A stretch of 64,000 bases of DNA. Source: Kribbella antibiotica. GTDB lineage: Bacteria; Actinomycetota; Actinomycetes; Propionibacteriales; Kribbellaceae. The stretch is taken from positions 32,793-96,792 of the forward strand of contig NZ_SMKX01000012.1 in assembly GCF_004349055.1 (NCBI RefSeq), given 5' to 3'. Positions 53,965-63,083 of the stretch are shown here, one piece after another. Positions within the stretch are counted from its first letter, which is position 1; the number at the start of each line of letters is the position of its first letter. Position numbers and translations under genes: made by a program. The notes below the pieces were generated by a model that saw nothing but the letters and a program-made list of their open reading frames with translations, had not been told where the DNA came from and did no database searches.

Positions 53965-56900
53965 ATGGGCACTGGTACGGAACCTATCGCTCTCATCGGT
54001 ATCGGCTGTCGGATGCCCGGCGGTGTCACCGGTCCGAGTTCACTCTGGAACCTACTGGTCAAGGGCGTCGACGCAATCTGCCCGGTACCGGCCGATCGTT
54101 GGGACAACGAGCGGTACTACTCGCCGGACTGGCGGAAGCCGGGGCGGATTAACACCAGGCACGGCGGTTTCCTCCATGAGGTCGACGGCTTCGACGCGGG
54201 CTTCTTCGGTGTCTCTGGTCGCGTCGCCAACCAGATGGACCCTCAGCAGCGGCTGCTGCTCGAAGTGTGTTGGGAGGCGTTCGAGGATGGCGGCGTCGTC
54301 CCCGGGCAGCTAGCCGGCAGTCGGACCGGTGTATTCATGGGGGCCTGCAGCGGCGACTACGCCGGGCTCCAGACCGCCATCGGTGAGGTGGAGGGGCTCG
54401 GGACGCATTCGGCGACCGGGATGTACATGAGCATCCTGTCCAACCGACTCTCCTACACCTTTGACTTGCATGGCCCGAGCATGACGATCGACACTGCTTG
54501 CTCTTCCTCGCTCGTCGCGGTGCATCTGGGCTGTGAGAGCCTGCGACGCGGGGAAAGTGAGCTGGTCTTGGCCGGCGGCGTGAATCTCATGTTGGTGCCA
54601 CAGAGCGCAGTGGCGTTGAGCCAGGCATCGATGTTGTCGCCCGACGGCCGCTCGCGAGCCTTCGACGCGGCGGCAAACGGATATGTTCGAGGCGAAGGTG
54701 CCGGAGTCGTCGTCTTGAAGCGGCTGGCCGAAGCACAACGCGACCGAGATCGGATATACGCGGTGATCCGCGGTTCCTCGGTCAACCAGGACGGCCGCAC
54801 CCAGGGCATCACAGTGCCCAGCAGTGCCGCCCAGGGAGCCAACTTCCGTGCGGCACTGGTTGCTGCCGGGATCGGCCCGAGGGAGGTCGGCTATGTCGAG
54901 GCGCACGGAACCGGTACTCCTGTCGGCGATCCGATCGAGGCCAATGCGCTGGGAAAGGTACTCGCCGACGGTCGTGAACCGGAACGGGTGTGCTACATCG
55001 GATCAATCAAGACCAATATCGGTCATCTGGAGGCCGGCGCAGGAGTCGCTGGTTTGATCAAGGCGGCGTTGTCCGTCCATCATCGCCGGATAGCGCCCAC
55101 CGTGCACTTTCAGACGCCGAATCCGGAGATCGCCTTCGACCAGTGGCAACTGGCGGTGAGTACCTCCGAACGCCCATGGCCGTCTTGCTACCCGCGGGTC
55201 GTAGCCAGCGTGAACTCGTTCGGCTTCGGTGGTACAAACGCCAACGTTGTGCTGGAAGCTGCTGCGGCGCAAGACGCTGCAGCGCTGCAGCAACCTCAGC
55301 CGGCTGTGCTCACCTTGAGCGCGCACAGCGATGGGGCGCTCCGGCAGTTGGCATTCGCCCACGCCGAACGCCTGGACACCCAACCGATCAACCTGCAACG
55401 ACTGGCGGCCAATCTCGCGGTGCGCCGCAGCCACCACAGCCGACGACTGGCGGTCGTGGCCACGGACCCGCACGATGCGGTGGCAAAGCTACGGGCCTAC
55501 GTGGACAACGCAAGCGCGCCCGGTGTCATCACCGGTACCGCACGTGCCACTGGCGGCAAGCTCGCGTTCCTGTTCAACGGCCAGGGCCCGCAGTGGTACG
55601 CGATGGGCAGGACGCTGCTGGAGACCAACGAGGTCTTCCGCGCCAAGGTGATGGAGTGCGATGAACTGGCGCGCCCATACCTTGGCTGGTCGATCCGCGA
55701 AGCGCTTAACGCCCAGGACGAGGCTTCCTCCCTGGTTCAGCGGACCTCCTGCCTCCAACCGACCATGTTCGCGATCCAAATCGCCCTGGCCGAGCTGTGG
55801 AGTTCGTGGGGAGTCGTACCCGACGGTGTCGCCGGCCACAGCATGGGCGAGATCGCCGCCGCACACGTCTCCGGCGGGCTCGATCTGGCCTCCGCGCTGA
55901 AAGTGATCTGTCTGCGGGCGCGGATACAGGAAGACGCTGACAGTTCGGGCGGGATGATGTTCGTCGCCCTACCGAAGGACGAAGCCCTGGCGCTGTGCGC
56001 ACAATACCCGGAACAGCTCTGGCTGGCCGCGGAGAACGGTCCGCGATCCTCGACGCTGTCCGGTCGGAGGACCGTATTTCAGGAACTGGAACGTGAACTC
56101 GACAGCCGAGGGGTTTTCGCACGCACGTTGCGGGTCAACTGCGCCTGCCACAGCCCAGACATGGATCCCCTGCACGACCAGTTGATCGCCGAGCTGGCAG
56201 AGATCGAGCACGCCGCAACGGCGATCCCGATGTACTCGACGGTCACAGGCAGCCGTATCGAGGGTGCGGACCTTGGAACCCCCTACTGGTGGCGCAACTT
56301 CCGGCAGCCGGTGCTGTTCGCTCCCGCGATCAACACGATGCTGGCCGACGGGTTCGATACCTTCGTCGAACTGAGCCCGCACCCGGTGCTCGTCAACTCG
56401 CTGAGGGAAATCCTCAATGACAAGGGCAGCGACACGCTCTGCGTCTCCTCGCTGACACGCGGCAAGAACGACTGGGAGTCCTTCCTCAGCGCTTTCGGGA
56501 CACTGCACACTGCCGGCCATGACATCGCGTGGCAACGGCCTTACCCGGACCCCGTTCCCGTGGACGATCTTCCGACGAACCCATGGATACACCAGTCGTT
56601 CTGGAACGAAAGCCCACCCGCGCGCCGGTACCGCGCAGGCGGGCAGTCGCACCCGATGCTCAAGCGCATCGACGCCCCTCGCCCCACCTGGGAGATCAAG
56701 TGGGGCGACCACCGCCTGGAATGGGCGACCGAACACGAGGTTCTCGGTTCCGTCATCGTGCCCGGCGCGGCCTATGTGGAAGCCACGCTCGCCGCCGCTC
56801 ACGAGCTGACCGGCGCCTCCTGCGCCCTGGAGTTCATGGAGTTCCAGCGCGCGTGTGTTCTCGAGGCGGACGCACCACAGGTAAGCCGGATCGAACTCGA

Positions 56901-59900
56901 TCCCGACGATGGCACGTTCGAGATCCACAGCCGCGCCGTCCGCGACGACGGATGGACGCGCACAGCACGCGGCCGGTTCCACCCAGATCCGCTGGATGGC
57001 CAGGCGGCGTCCGCGTTCGATCTTGAGGCGATCCAACGGCGGTGCACGAGGTCATTCGATGCGCAGGCGGTATACGACACCTTCACTGGCAAGGGGTACA
57101 TCTACGGCGCGGCGTTCCGTGGGATCAGCCACCTGCGCGTCGGCGCAGGCGAAAGCCTCGCCAGGGTAGAGGTTCCAGAAGTGCTCCGGGACGTCTTGGC
57201 GGACTATCTGTTCCACCCCGCTCTACTCGACGCGTGCCTCCAGGTCGCGATCCTGCATCCGGGTCACGGCATCGCCGATGAACTGCTGCCCCTGAGCTGT
57301 CTTCCCACGGGGATCGATCGGGCACGCGTCGTCGGCGGCGTACGGGGGCCTGTGTGGTGCTACACACGGGCCAGCAGGCTCGACGCGGGTGGACTCTCTG
57401 GCGACGTCTTCGTCCTCGATGACCGTGGGAACGTGGTCGCAGAATTCAGTGGACTCCAAGGCAAGGTGGTGTCACAGCCAGGCACCAACGCGGAAGCCTC
57501 CATCGACAACGACTTCTACCGCCTGGCGTGGACATCCGATCGCCTACCGCGGCCATGCGCGCTCACCATCGGGCCGACGGAGCTCCAGCAACGGCTCGAG
57601 CCCGCAGCCCACGCGCTGGCCAGCCGTCTCGACCGACGGCGGTACGGAACTGACTACCAGACCGATCTACGCCACCTGTGCGTCGGCTACATCACCCAAT
57701 GCCTCAGCGACTTCGGGCACCAGTTGATGGTCGGGCAGGTTTTCTCACTACAGGACTTTCCCGGTCTGGTAGCCAGGTACGAGCGCCCGCTCGCCAGGAT
57801 GCTACGGATCCTGGTCGAGGACGGCGTAATTTCCGAACGTGACGGGCGCTTCCTGGTCGATCGCCAGGTGGACAATGACCTTGGGCGGCAATGGGCTGAG
57901 ACACTGACTCGCCATCCGGATTGTCTCGCGGAGCTGTTGCTGATCGCCCAGACCGGCGAGCGTCTGCACGACGTGTTCACCGGCAAGGTGGACCCGCTGG
58001 AACTGTTGTTTCCCGGCGGATCACAGGAATACGCAGAACGCGTCTACCAGAACTCGCCAACGACCCGATTCCACCACACCCTGGTGCGGCGGGCGATCGA
58101 ACAGTGCGTCCAGCAAAGCGATCGACGGCGCACGCTGCGGGTGCTGGAGGTGGGCGGCGGTACCGGCGGACTGACTTCCGCAGTGCTGCCCGTGCTGCCG
58201 CCAGACCGGTCCGAGTACGTGTTCACCGACGTATCGGCGACCTTCACCCAGCGCGCACGAGAGCGGTTTCGCGACTACGACTTCATCAAGTACCACACGT
58301 ATGACCTTGAGCGCTCCCCGCAAGAACAGGGGATCGCCGCCGGGTCCTTCGACCTCGTTCTGGCCTCCGATGCGGTGCACGCGGTGTCAGATCTGAAGAA
58401 GACACTGCTGGACCTCCAGGAGGTACTCGCACCAGGCGGTGTGCTGGCACTGGTCGAGGCTGAACCAGGCAGCCCGTGGGGGGATCTGACGTTCGGCCTG
58501 ACCGAGGGCTGGTGGGCCTTCCGCGATGTCCAGCTCCGTCGGGAAGGGCCATTGTTGTCAGCATCTGAATGGGGGAACCTGTTGCGATCGGTCGGCTACG
58601 ACGATGTAGTCGCGATCGGTGACCCCGAACACAGTGGTACGGGCGCGCAGACGGTACTCCTCGCACAGGCTCCCCCACCCCCATCGCCACACGACGACCC
58701 GGCAGTCAATGGCACGTCGGAGCCGCTGGGCGACTGGGTGATAATCGGGGATTCGGGGGGTTTGGCTGCTGAGCTGGCCAACCGGATCAAGCAGTGCGGT
58801 GGACGTGCAGTCCTTACATCCTCAGGCAAGATCGAGGACGACACGCTGGAACCTGAAGGCGTCGTCCAATTTTGGAACGACAGGTACGCCGAAAGCGACG
58901 ACATCGACGGGGTCGCTCTGGAGCGGGAAATACGCCGGCAGTGCCTGATCTTTACCGATGTCGTAAAGGCACTGGACGGCAGGGCGCCCACCTCGCGGCC
59001 GCGGCTGTACCTGGTGACGCGGGGGGCTCATGCCTGGCGCAACGACACGATTCGGTTGGAAGGCGCACCTGCGTGGGGGCTCGGGTTGGTCGCCGGGCTC
59101 GAACAATCGGCGATGCGGTGCAGAATGATCGACCTCGACGCCATGCCGGCACCCGGCGAGCCCGATGCGGTGTGGGCCGAATTGCGGAGGCAGGACCAGG
59201 AGCACGAGGTCGCGTTGCGTGCAGGCGAGCGATTCGTCCGCCGACTCCTCCCACAGCCCGCCGACAGACTGCGCACACCGATGTACGCTCCCGACCTGCC
59301 GGCGGACACCGGATTCGCGCTTCACATGGACAAACCGGGACCGATGGACGACCTGCGGTACCGTGCCCGGCCGCGACATACGCCCGCCGACGGCGAGGTG
59401 GAGATCCAGGTTGTCGCCGCAGGACTCAACTTCCGCGACGTGATGTTCGCGCTCGGCCAAGTACCCCCGCCGAGGTCCTCGCGGGGTATGCCGTTCGGAG
59501 GCGAGTGTTCCGGACTTGTCACCCGCGTGGGAGACGATGTCACCGGGCTGCACGTAGGTGACGCTGTGGTAGCCATCAGCAGCATCGATGGCACCATCGC
59601 GTCGCATGTCGTCATGGACAGCACGTGCGTGCTGCACATGCCGGAGGAACTGAGTTGGGAGCAGGCAGCCACCATTCCTGTCGCCTTCCTGACCGCCTGG
59701 TACACACTGCACGAACTGGCCAGGCTCCGGCCCGGCGAGCGGGTACTGATCCACTCTGCCTCCGGTGGCACGGGGCTGGCCGCGATCCAGATCGCCCAGT
59801 TGGCCGGAGCCGAGGTGTTCGCCACCGCGGGCAGCCCGCAAAAGCGTGCGCTGCTGCGTGCACTGGGCGTGCGGCACGTCATGGACTCCCGCTCGCTGGC

Positions 59901-61443
59901 GTTCGCCGATCAGGTGCGTTCAGCTACCGATGGTGCGGGAGTGGATGTGGTGCTGAACGCGACCACCGGGGAGGCCGCGGCGCGGAGCATCGCGTGCCTT
60001 GCTCCGTACGGCAGGTTCGTCGAGATCGGCAAGCGAGATCTGCTCGCTGACCGCAAACTCGGGCTCCGGCCGTTCACTCGGAACCTGGCGTACTTCGCCT
60101 TCGACCTCAGTGAGATGGTGCTGGACCGGCCTCAGGCGGTGGCCACCGAATTCGCGCGGATCCTCAATCTGTTCAGGCAGGGTGTCCTGACTCCACTGCC
60201 CCACCGGATCTTCCACCCTTCGCAGGCGGAGGCGGTGTTCCGGCAGTTAGCAGGTGCTAAACACATCGGCAAGCTCGTCATGGCCATGGACGAGCATGAG
60301 GTGCGCGTTCACCCCGCACCGGACACGCCACGCCACGTGGTACGGGGAACCTGGCTCATCACCGGTGGCCTGGGCGGCGTCGGACTGGCCATGGCCGAGA
60401 AGCTGGCGGATGCGGGGATACAGGCCCTGGCGCTGGTCGGACGATCGGGCAGCCCCGATGCCCAGGCTCGAGGAGTGATCGAGAACCTCAAGGAACGAGG
60501 TGTGCAGGTTTGCGTCGCCGCGGTTGACGTCACCTCTCGCACCGACCTGGCCGATCTGTTGGCGCGCATCGACCGCGAGTTGCCCACGCTGAGAGGCGTT
60601 CTGCACTGCGCGATGGTCTTGGACGACGCGCCGATCACCGGCATGAGCGACCCACGCTTCGAGCGCGTACTCGGCCCCAAGGTGGTAGGGGCATTCCACC
60701 TGCACGAGTTGACCGCACACCTGCCGTTGGACGCATTCGTGCTGTTCTCCTCAGCGATATCCCTGGTCGGCAATATAGGACAAGCGAACTATGCCGCCGC
60801 CAATGCGTTCCTCGATCACCTGGCCGAATTCCGGCACGCCAACGGACTGGCTGCACTCGCGGTCAACTGGGGAGCGATATCAGACGTCGGATACGTGGCA
60901 CGGCATCAGGATGTCGAACGCGCGGTCTCTGCGACGGGAATGCGGGGATTCACGTCAGGACAGGCATTTCAGGCCCTGACCGTGCTCCTCGGCGGCTCGT
61001 TCCCGCGGATCGGCGTACTGCCAATCGACTGGCAGCAGTTCTTCCGGCACCACGGCGTCACCCCGGACGACCAGCCACGCTACGCGAGTCTGCCACCCCT
61101 GTATCACGATGCCCCGGCGACAGACAGCGATCTGGCCACCAATGGTTCCCTTGGCAGGCAGTTGCGGTCCTGCGACAGCGCGGCGCGCGCGGATCTGCTG
61201 ACAGCACAACTGAAGCTGCGGCTGGCGACCGTACTTGGCGTGCCGTTGGACGATCTCGACGAGAACATGCCACTGGTGAACTACGTCGACTCGCTGTTGG
61301 CCGTGGAAATCAGCTCCTGGATAGCCAGGGAAGTGGGCGCCGGCGTCACGGTCATCGAGTTGCTCAAGGGGCCAAGCGTGAGACAACTGGCAGGCATGCT
61401 CCTGATCCGGCTGGACAGCCCCCAACCGACACGACCCGAATAG
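53965..61443 (+). CDS. Single-module highly reducing type I PKS: KS-AT-DH-MT-ER-KR-ACP
   Basis: About 2492 residues from ATG 53965 (GGAGG 6 bases upstream). The KS (1-430) has Cys179, His314 and His354. The AT (about 530-830) has GHSMGE Ser626 and NCACHSPDMD in the specificity region. The DH (about 895-1160) has H924-x3-G-x4-P and Asp1089. The C-methyltransferase (about 1370-1580) has LEVGGGTGGLT. A structural region follows, then the ER (about 1790-2105) with NADPH motif SASGGTGLAA. The KR (about 2125-2340) has TGGLGGVG and Tyr2276. The ACP (about 2410-2475) has Ser2443 in YVDSLL. This is the domain order of fungal HR-PKSs such as Fum1. There is no thioesterase, so release needs a partner such as the AOS. 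Confidence 0.92.
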   Translation: MGTGTEPIALIGIGCRMPGGVTGPSSLWNLLVKGVDAICPVPADRWDNERYYSPDWRKPGRINTRHGGFLHEVDGFDAGFFGVSGRVANQMDPQQRLLLEVCWEAFEDGGVVPGQLAGSRTGVFMGACSGDYAGLQTAIGEVEGLGTHSATGMYMSILSNRLSYTFDLHGPSMTIDTACSSSLVAVHLGCESLRRGESELVLAGGVNLMLVPQSAVALSQASMLSPDGRSRAFDAAANGYVRGEGAGVVVLKRLAEAQRDRDRIYAVIRGSSVNQDGRTQGITVPSSAAQGANFRAALVAAGIGPREVGYVEAHGTGTPVGDPIEANALGKVLADGREPERVCYIGSIKTNIGHLEAGAGVAGLIKAALSVHHRRIAPTVHFQTPNPEIAFDQWQLAVSTSERPWPSCYPRVVASVNSFGFGGTNANVVLEAAAAQDAAALQQPQPAVLTLSAHSDGALRQLAFAHAERLDTQPINLQRLAANLAVRRSHHSRRLAVVATDPHDAVAKLRAYVDNASAPGVITGTARATGGKLAFLFNGQGPQWYAMGRTLLETNEVFRAKVMECDELARPYLGWSIREALNAQDEASSLVQRTSCLQPTMFAIQIALAELWSSWGVVPDGVAGHSMGEIAAAHVSGGLDLASALKVICLRARIQEDADSSGGMMFVALPKDEALALCAQYPEQLWLAAENGPRSSTLSGRRTVFQELERELDSRGVFARTLRVNCACHSPDMDPLHDQLIAELAEIEHAATAIPMYSTVTGSRIEGADLGTPYWWRNFRQPVLFAPAINTMLADGFDTFVELSPHPVLVNSLREILNDKGSDTLCVSSLTRGKNDWESFLSAFGTLHTAGHDIAWQRPYPDPVPVDDLPTNPWIHQSFWNESPPARRYRAGGQSHPMLKRIDAPRPTWEIKWGDHRLEWATEHEVLGSVIVPGAAYVEATLAAAHELTGASCALEFMEFQRACVLEADAPQVSRIELDPDDGTFEIHSRAVRDDGWTRTARGRFHPDPLDGQAASAFDLEAIQRRCTRSFDAQAVYDTFTGKGYIYGAAFRGISHLRVGAGESLARVEVPEVLRDVLADYLFHPALLDACLQVAILHPGHGIADELLPLSCLPTGIDRARVVGGVRGPVWCYTRASRLDAGGLSGDVFVLDDRGNVVAEFSGLQGKVVSQPGTNAEASIDNDFYRLAWTSDRLPRPCALTIGPTELQQRLEPAAHALASRLDRRRYGTDYQTDLRHLCVGYITQCLSDFGHQLMVGQVFSLQDFPGLVARYERPLARMLRILVEDGVISERDGRFLVDRQVDNDLGRQWAETLTRHPDCLAELLLIAQTGERLHDVFTGKVDPLELLFPGGSQEYAERVYQNSPTTRFHHTLVRRAIEQCVQQSDRRRTLRVLEVGGGTGGLTSAVLPVLPPDRSEYVFTDVSATFTQRARERFRDYDFIKYHTYDLERSPQEQGIAAGSFDLVLASDAVHAVSDLKKTLLDLQEVLAPGGVLALVEAEPGSPWGDLTFGLTEGWWAFRDVQLRREGPLLSASEWGNLLRSVGYDDVVAIGDPEHSGTGAQTVLLAQAPPPPSPHDDPAVNGTSEPLGDWVIIGDSGGLAAELANRIKQCGGRAVLTSSGKIEDDTLEPEGVVQFWNDRYAESDDIDGVALEREIRRQCLIFTDVVKALDGRAPTSRPRLYLVTRGAHAWRNDTIRLEGAPAWGLGLVAGLEQSAMRCRMIDLDAMPAPGEPDAVWAELRRQDQEHEVALRAGERFVRRLLPQPADRLRTPMYAPDLPADTGFALHMDKPGPMDDLRYRARPRHTPADGEVEIQVVAAGLNFRDVMFALGQVPPPRSSRGMPFGGECSGLVTRVGDDVTGLHVGDAVVAISSIDGTIASHVVMDSTCVLHMPEELSWEQAATIPVAFLTAWYTLHELARLRPGERVLIHSASGGTGLAAIQIAQLAGAEVFATAGSPQKRALLRALGVRHVMDSRSLAFADQVRSATDGAGVDVVLNATTGEAAARSIACLAPYGRFVEIGKRDLLADRKLGLRPFTRNLAYFAFDLSEMVLDRPQAVATEFARILNLFRQGVLTPLPHRIFHPSQAEAVFRQLAGAKHIGKLVMAMDEHEVRVHPAPDTPRHVVRGTWLITGGLGGVGLAMAEKLADAGIQALALVGRSGSPDAQARGVIENLKERGVQVCVAAVDVTSRTDLADLLARIDRELPTLRGVLHCAMVLDDAPITGMSDPRFERVLGPKVVGAFHLHELTAHLPLDAFVLFSSAISLVGNIGQANYAAANAFLDHLAEFRHANGLAALAVNWGAISDVGYVARHQDVERAVSATGMRGFTSGQAFQALTVLLGGSFPRIGVLPIDWQQFFRHHGVTPDDQPRYASLPPLYHDAPATDSDLATNGSLGRQLRSCDSAARADLLTAQLKLRLATVLGVPLDDLDENMPLVNYVDSLLAVEISSWIAREVGAGVTVIELLKGPSVRQLAGMLLIRLDSPQPTRPE

Positions 61444-61816
61444 GTGGCACGGGTACGAACCTGGGATCGATGGTGAAGAAGGATCGCATCGTTGCCCTCA
61501 GCATCGATTGCCCCGGACGCAAGGAGGCGCGCGATGAGCAGGTCGGCCCTTCCTCATCATCCTGCAAACGGACCAGCTCCTCGTACAGCATCGCTGCCTC
61601 CGTGCCATAGGTGTGCGCGATGAACTCGGGGAATCTCGTGAACCATGACTCGTCGACCTGGGTGGGCGTCGGGGTTGCTCGGGATAACCTGGAAGCCCCC
61701 TGCGGTCAGCGTTGCGAGGCCTTCGGCGGATTCCTGGCCTTCGAGATGGCACTGTCAACCGAGGTGGTGCGTTGCGCCGGCGCAACGCAGCACCTAGCTG
61801 CGTCCGCTCCGGGGTC
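61444..61816. other. Region with a possible decayed gene
   Basis: No intact gene is seen. On the minus strand a frame reads ESWFTRFPEFIAHTYGTE and AAMLYEELVRLQDDEEGPT (about 61550-61650), which looks like coding sequence but is not continuous with its surroundings. An upstream bit (ATLTAGGFQVIPSNP) is in another frame. It is probably a broken small gene of unknown identity. Confidence 0.25.
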
Positions 61817-62404
61817 TTAGCCGAGGCCGATCTGGGCGTAGAAGGACTGGTTGTCCCAGAACAGGTACTCCTCCTCCATCGTGTTGCGCTTGTTCCAGAT
61901 GCCCACCGTCGCCATCGGGAGCGAGTAGGACTTGCCGGTCGGCTTGATGTAGCCGCCCTTGCCGTCAGGCATCGGCTTGCTGAAGGTGCCCTTCATGGCA
62001 CCGGTGACAGCCGTCAACTGGTCGTTCGCCAGCCTGAACTGGTGCTCGGTGATCCGGGTGTCCGGCGCCCAGACGAACAGCGCGGCCAGATCGGCGATGT
62101 GCTTGTCGATCCCATCGGTGAAGTGCCCGTCGGGCCAGTTCACCCGGATGTTGCGGGCGTGGCTCTCGTGCAGCCGGTCCCACTTCTGGCCGGTGAAGAC
62201 CTCGAAGTCCAACTCGTCGAAGATCTTCAGGTGCTTGCGCTCGGTCCGGCTGAGGTTGGCCGGGAAGCCGTTGCCACCGCCGTGGTGCGACGTGCTGTCG
62301 GTCGCGCCGTAGGCCATCTCGGTGCCACTGCTCACAGCGGCCAGCGCCAGGGCGCCGAAGCCTGCCGCGCTGCTGTTCCTGATCAGAGAACGTCGATCGA
62401 TCAT
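61817..62404 (-). CDS. Tat-exported SnoaL-like (polyketide cyclase fold) protein
   Basis: A 195-residue protein. The N-terminus MIDRRSLIRNSSAAGFGALA is a twin-arginine-type signal. The mature domain has the pattern of SnoaL-like ester cyclase/NTF2-fold proteins: a central HARNIRVNWPDGHFTDG and a final EEEYLFWDNQSFYAQIGL with the conserved acidic-aromatic ending. It is divergent from the HxlR-type regulator, with which it likely forms a regulated pair. It is probably not part of the lipid pathway. The substrate is unknown. Confidence 0.72.
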   Translation of the reverse strand: MIDRRSLIRNSSAAGFGALALAAVSSGTEMAYGATDSTSHHGGGNGFPANLSRTERKHLKIFDELDFEVFTGQKWDRLHESHARNIRVNWPDGHFTDGIDKHIADLAALFVWAPDTRITEHQFRLANDQLTAVTGAMKGTFSKPMPDGKGGYIKPTGKSYSLPMATVGIWNKRNTMEEEYLFWDNQSFYAQIGLG

Positions 62405-62473
62405 CGGTGTCGCATCCTTCGGTCGGGCGTGCTGTAGTTTCTGTTAGAGACTGTCTACCAGCAGATACTGCAA

Positions 62474-62482
62474 ACTTCAAGT
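62474..62482. promoter_or_regulatory. Possible HxlR operator
   Basis: ACTTCAAGT is a 9-base palindrome (one central base) in the intergenic space between the divergent SnoaL-like and HxlR-type genes, where autoregulated HxlR proteins usually bind. Assignment is by position only. Confidence 0.3.
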
Positions 62483-62513
62483 AACTGGTTCCTGATCGGG
62501 GTAGGCTGGAGGC

Positions 62514-62891
62514 GTGGATAGTGACGTGGATTACGACGTCTTCGGCGCCGCCTGCCCATCCCGGCCGGTGCTCGAGGACGTGACCGGGCGCTGGGGGTCG
62601 CTGGCGATGGGCGCGCTCGCCGACGGCCCGATGAGGTTCAACGAGCTCCGCCGACGGGTCGAGGGCGTCAGCCAGAAGATGCTGGCCCAGTCGCTGCAGG
62701 CGCTCGAGCGCGACGGCCTGGTGAACCGGCAGGTCCAGTCGACCTTCCCGCTGAAGGTGGAGTACAGCCTGACCCCGACCGGCGAAGTGCTCGCCGCCAA
62801 GCTGCTCGACCTGATCGGCTACCTCACCGGCAGCATGCCCAGCATCCTCGACGCCCAGCAGAGCTACGACCAGGCCCACGCCAAGACATAG
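62514..62891 (+). CDS. HxlR-family winged-helix regulator
   Basis: A regulator of about 120-125 residues with CPSRPVLEDVTGRWGSLAM, RFNELRRRVEGVSQKMLAQ and a winged part ending LTPTGEV, all typical of HxlR. The cysteine in the first motif is the sensor residue in some relatives. The GTG at 62514 is only one base from GGAGG, so the GTG at 62526 may be the real start. It is divergent from the SnoaL-like gene and probably controls it. Confidence 0.8.
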   Translation: MDSDVDYDVFGAACPSRPVLEDVTGRWGSLAMGALADGPMRFNELRRRVEGVSQKMLAQSLQALERDGLVNRQVQSTFPLKVEYSLTPTGEVLAAKLLDLIGYLTGSMPSILDAQQSYDQAHAKT

Positions 62892-63083
62892 CCCTGCTGG
62901 CAGGCATCCGGCGGCCGAGCAGCGGCGACGTCCAGCACCACGGCCACAGACCCACGCAGACGGGTCGGAGTTCGGATTCGTCCCTCAGGACGACATCAGT
63001 CATCCCGAATTGCCACTCACCAGAACACTCATCTACACGGCCAGGTTGCGACTGCCAGCGGGTACACCGGAGCAGGTGATCGG
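62892..63083. other. Convergent intergenic region
   Basis: Nothing is recognised between the HxlR gene and the convergent TPR-containing gene. Confidence 0.3.
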
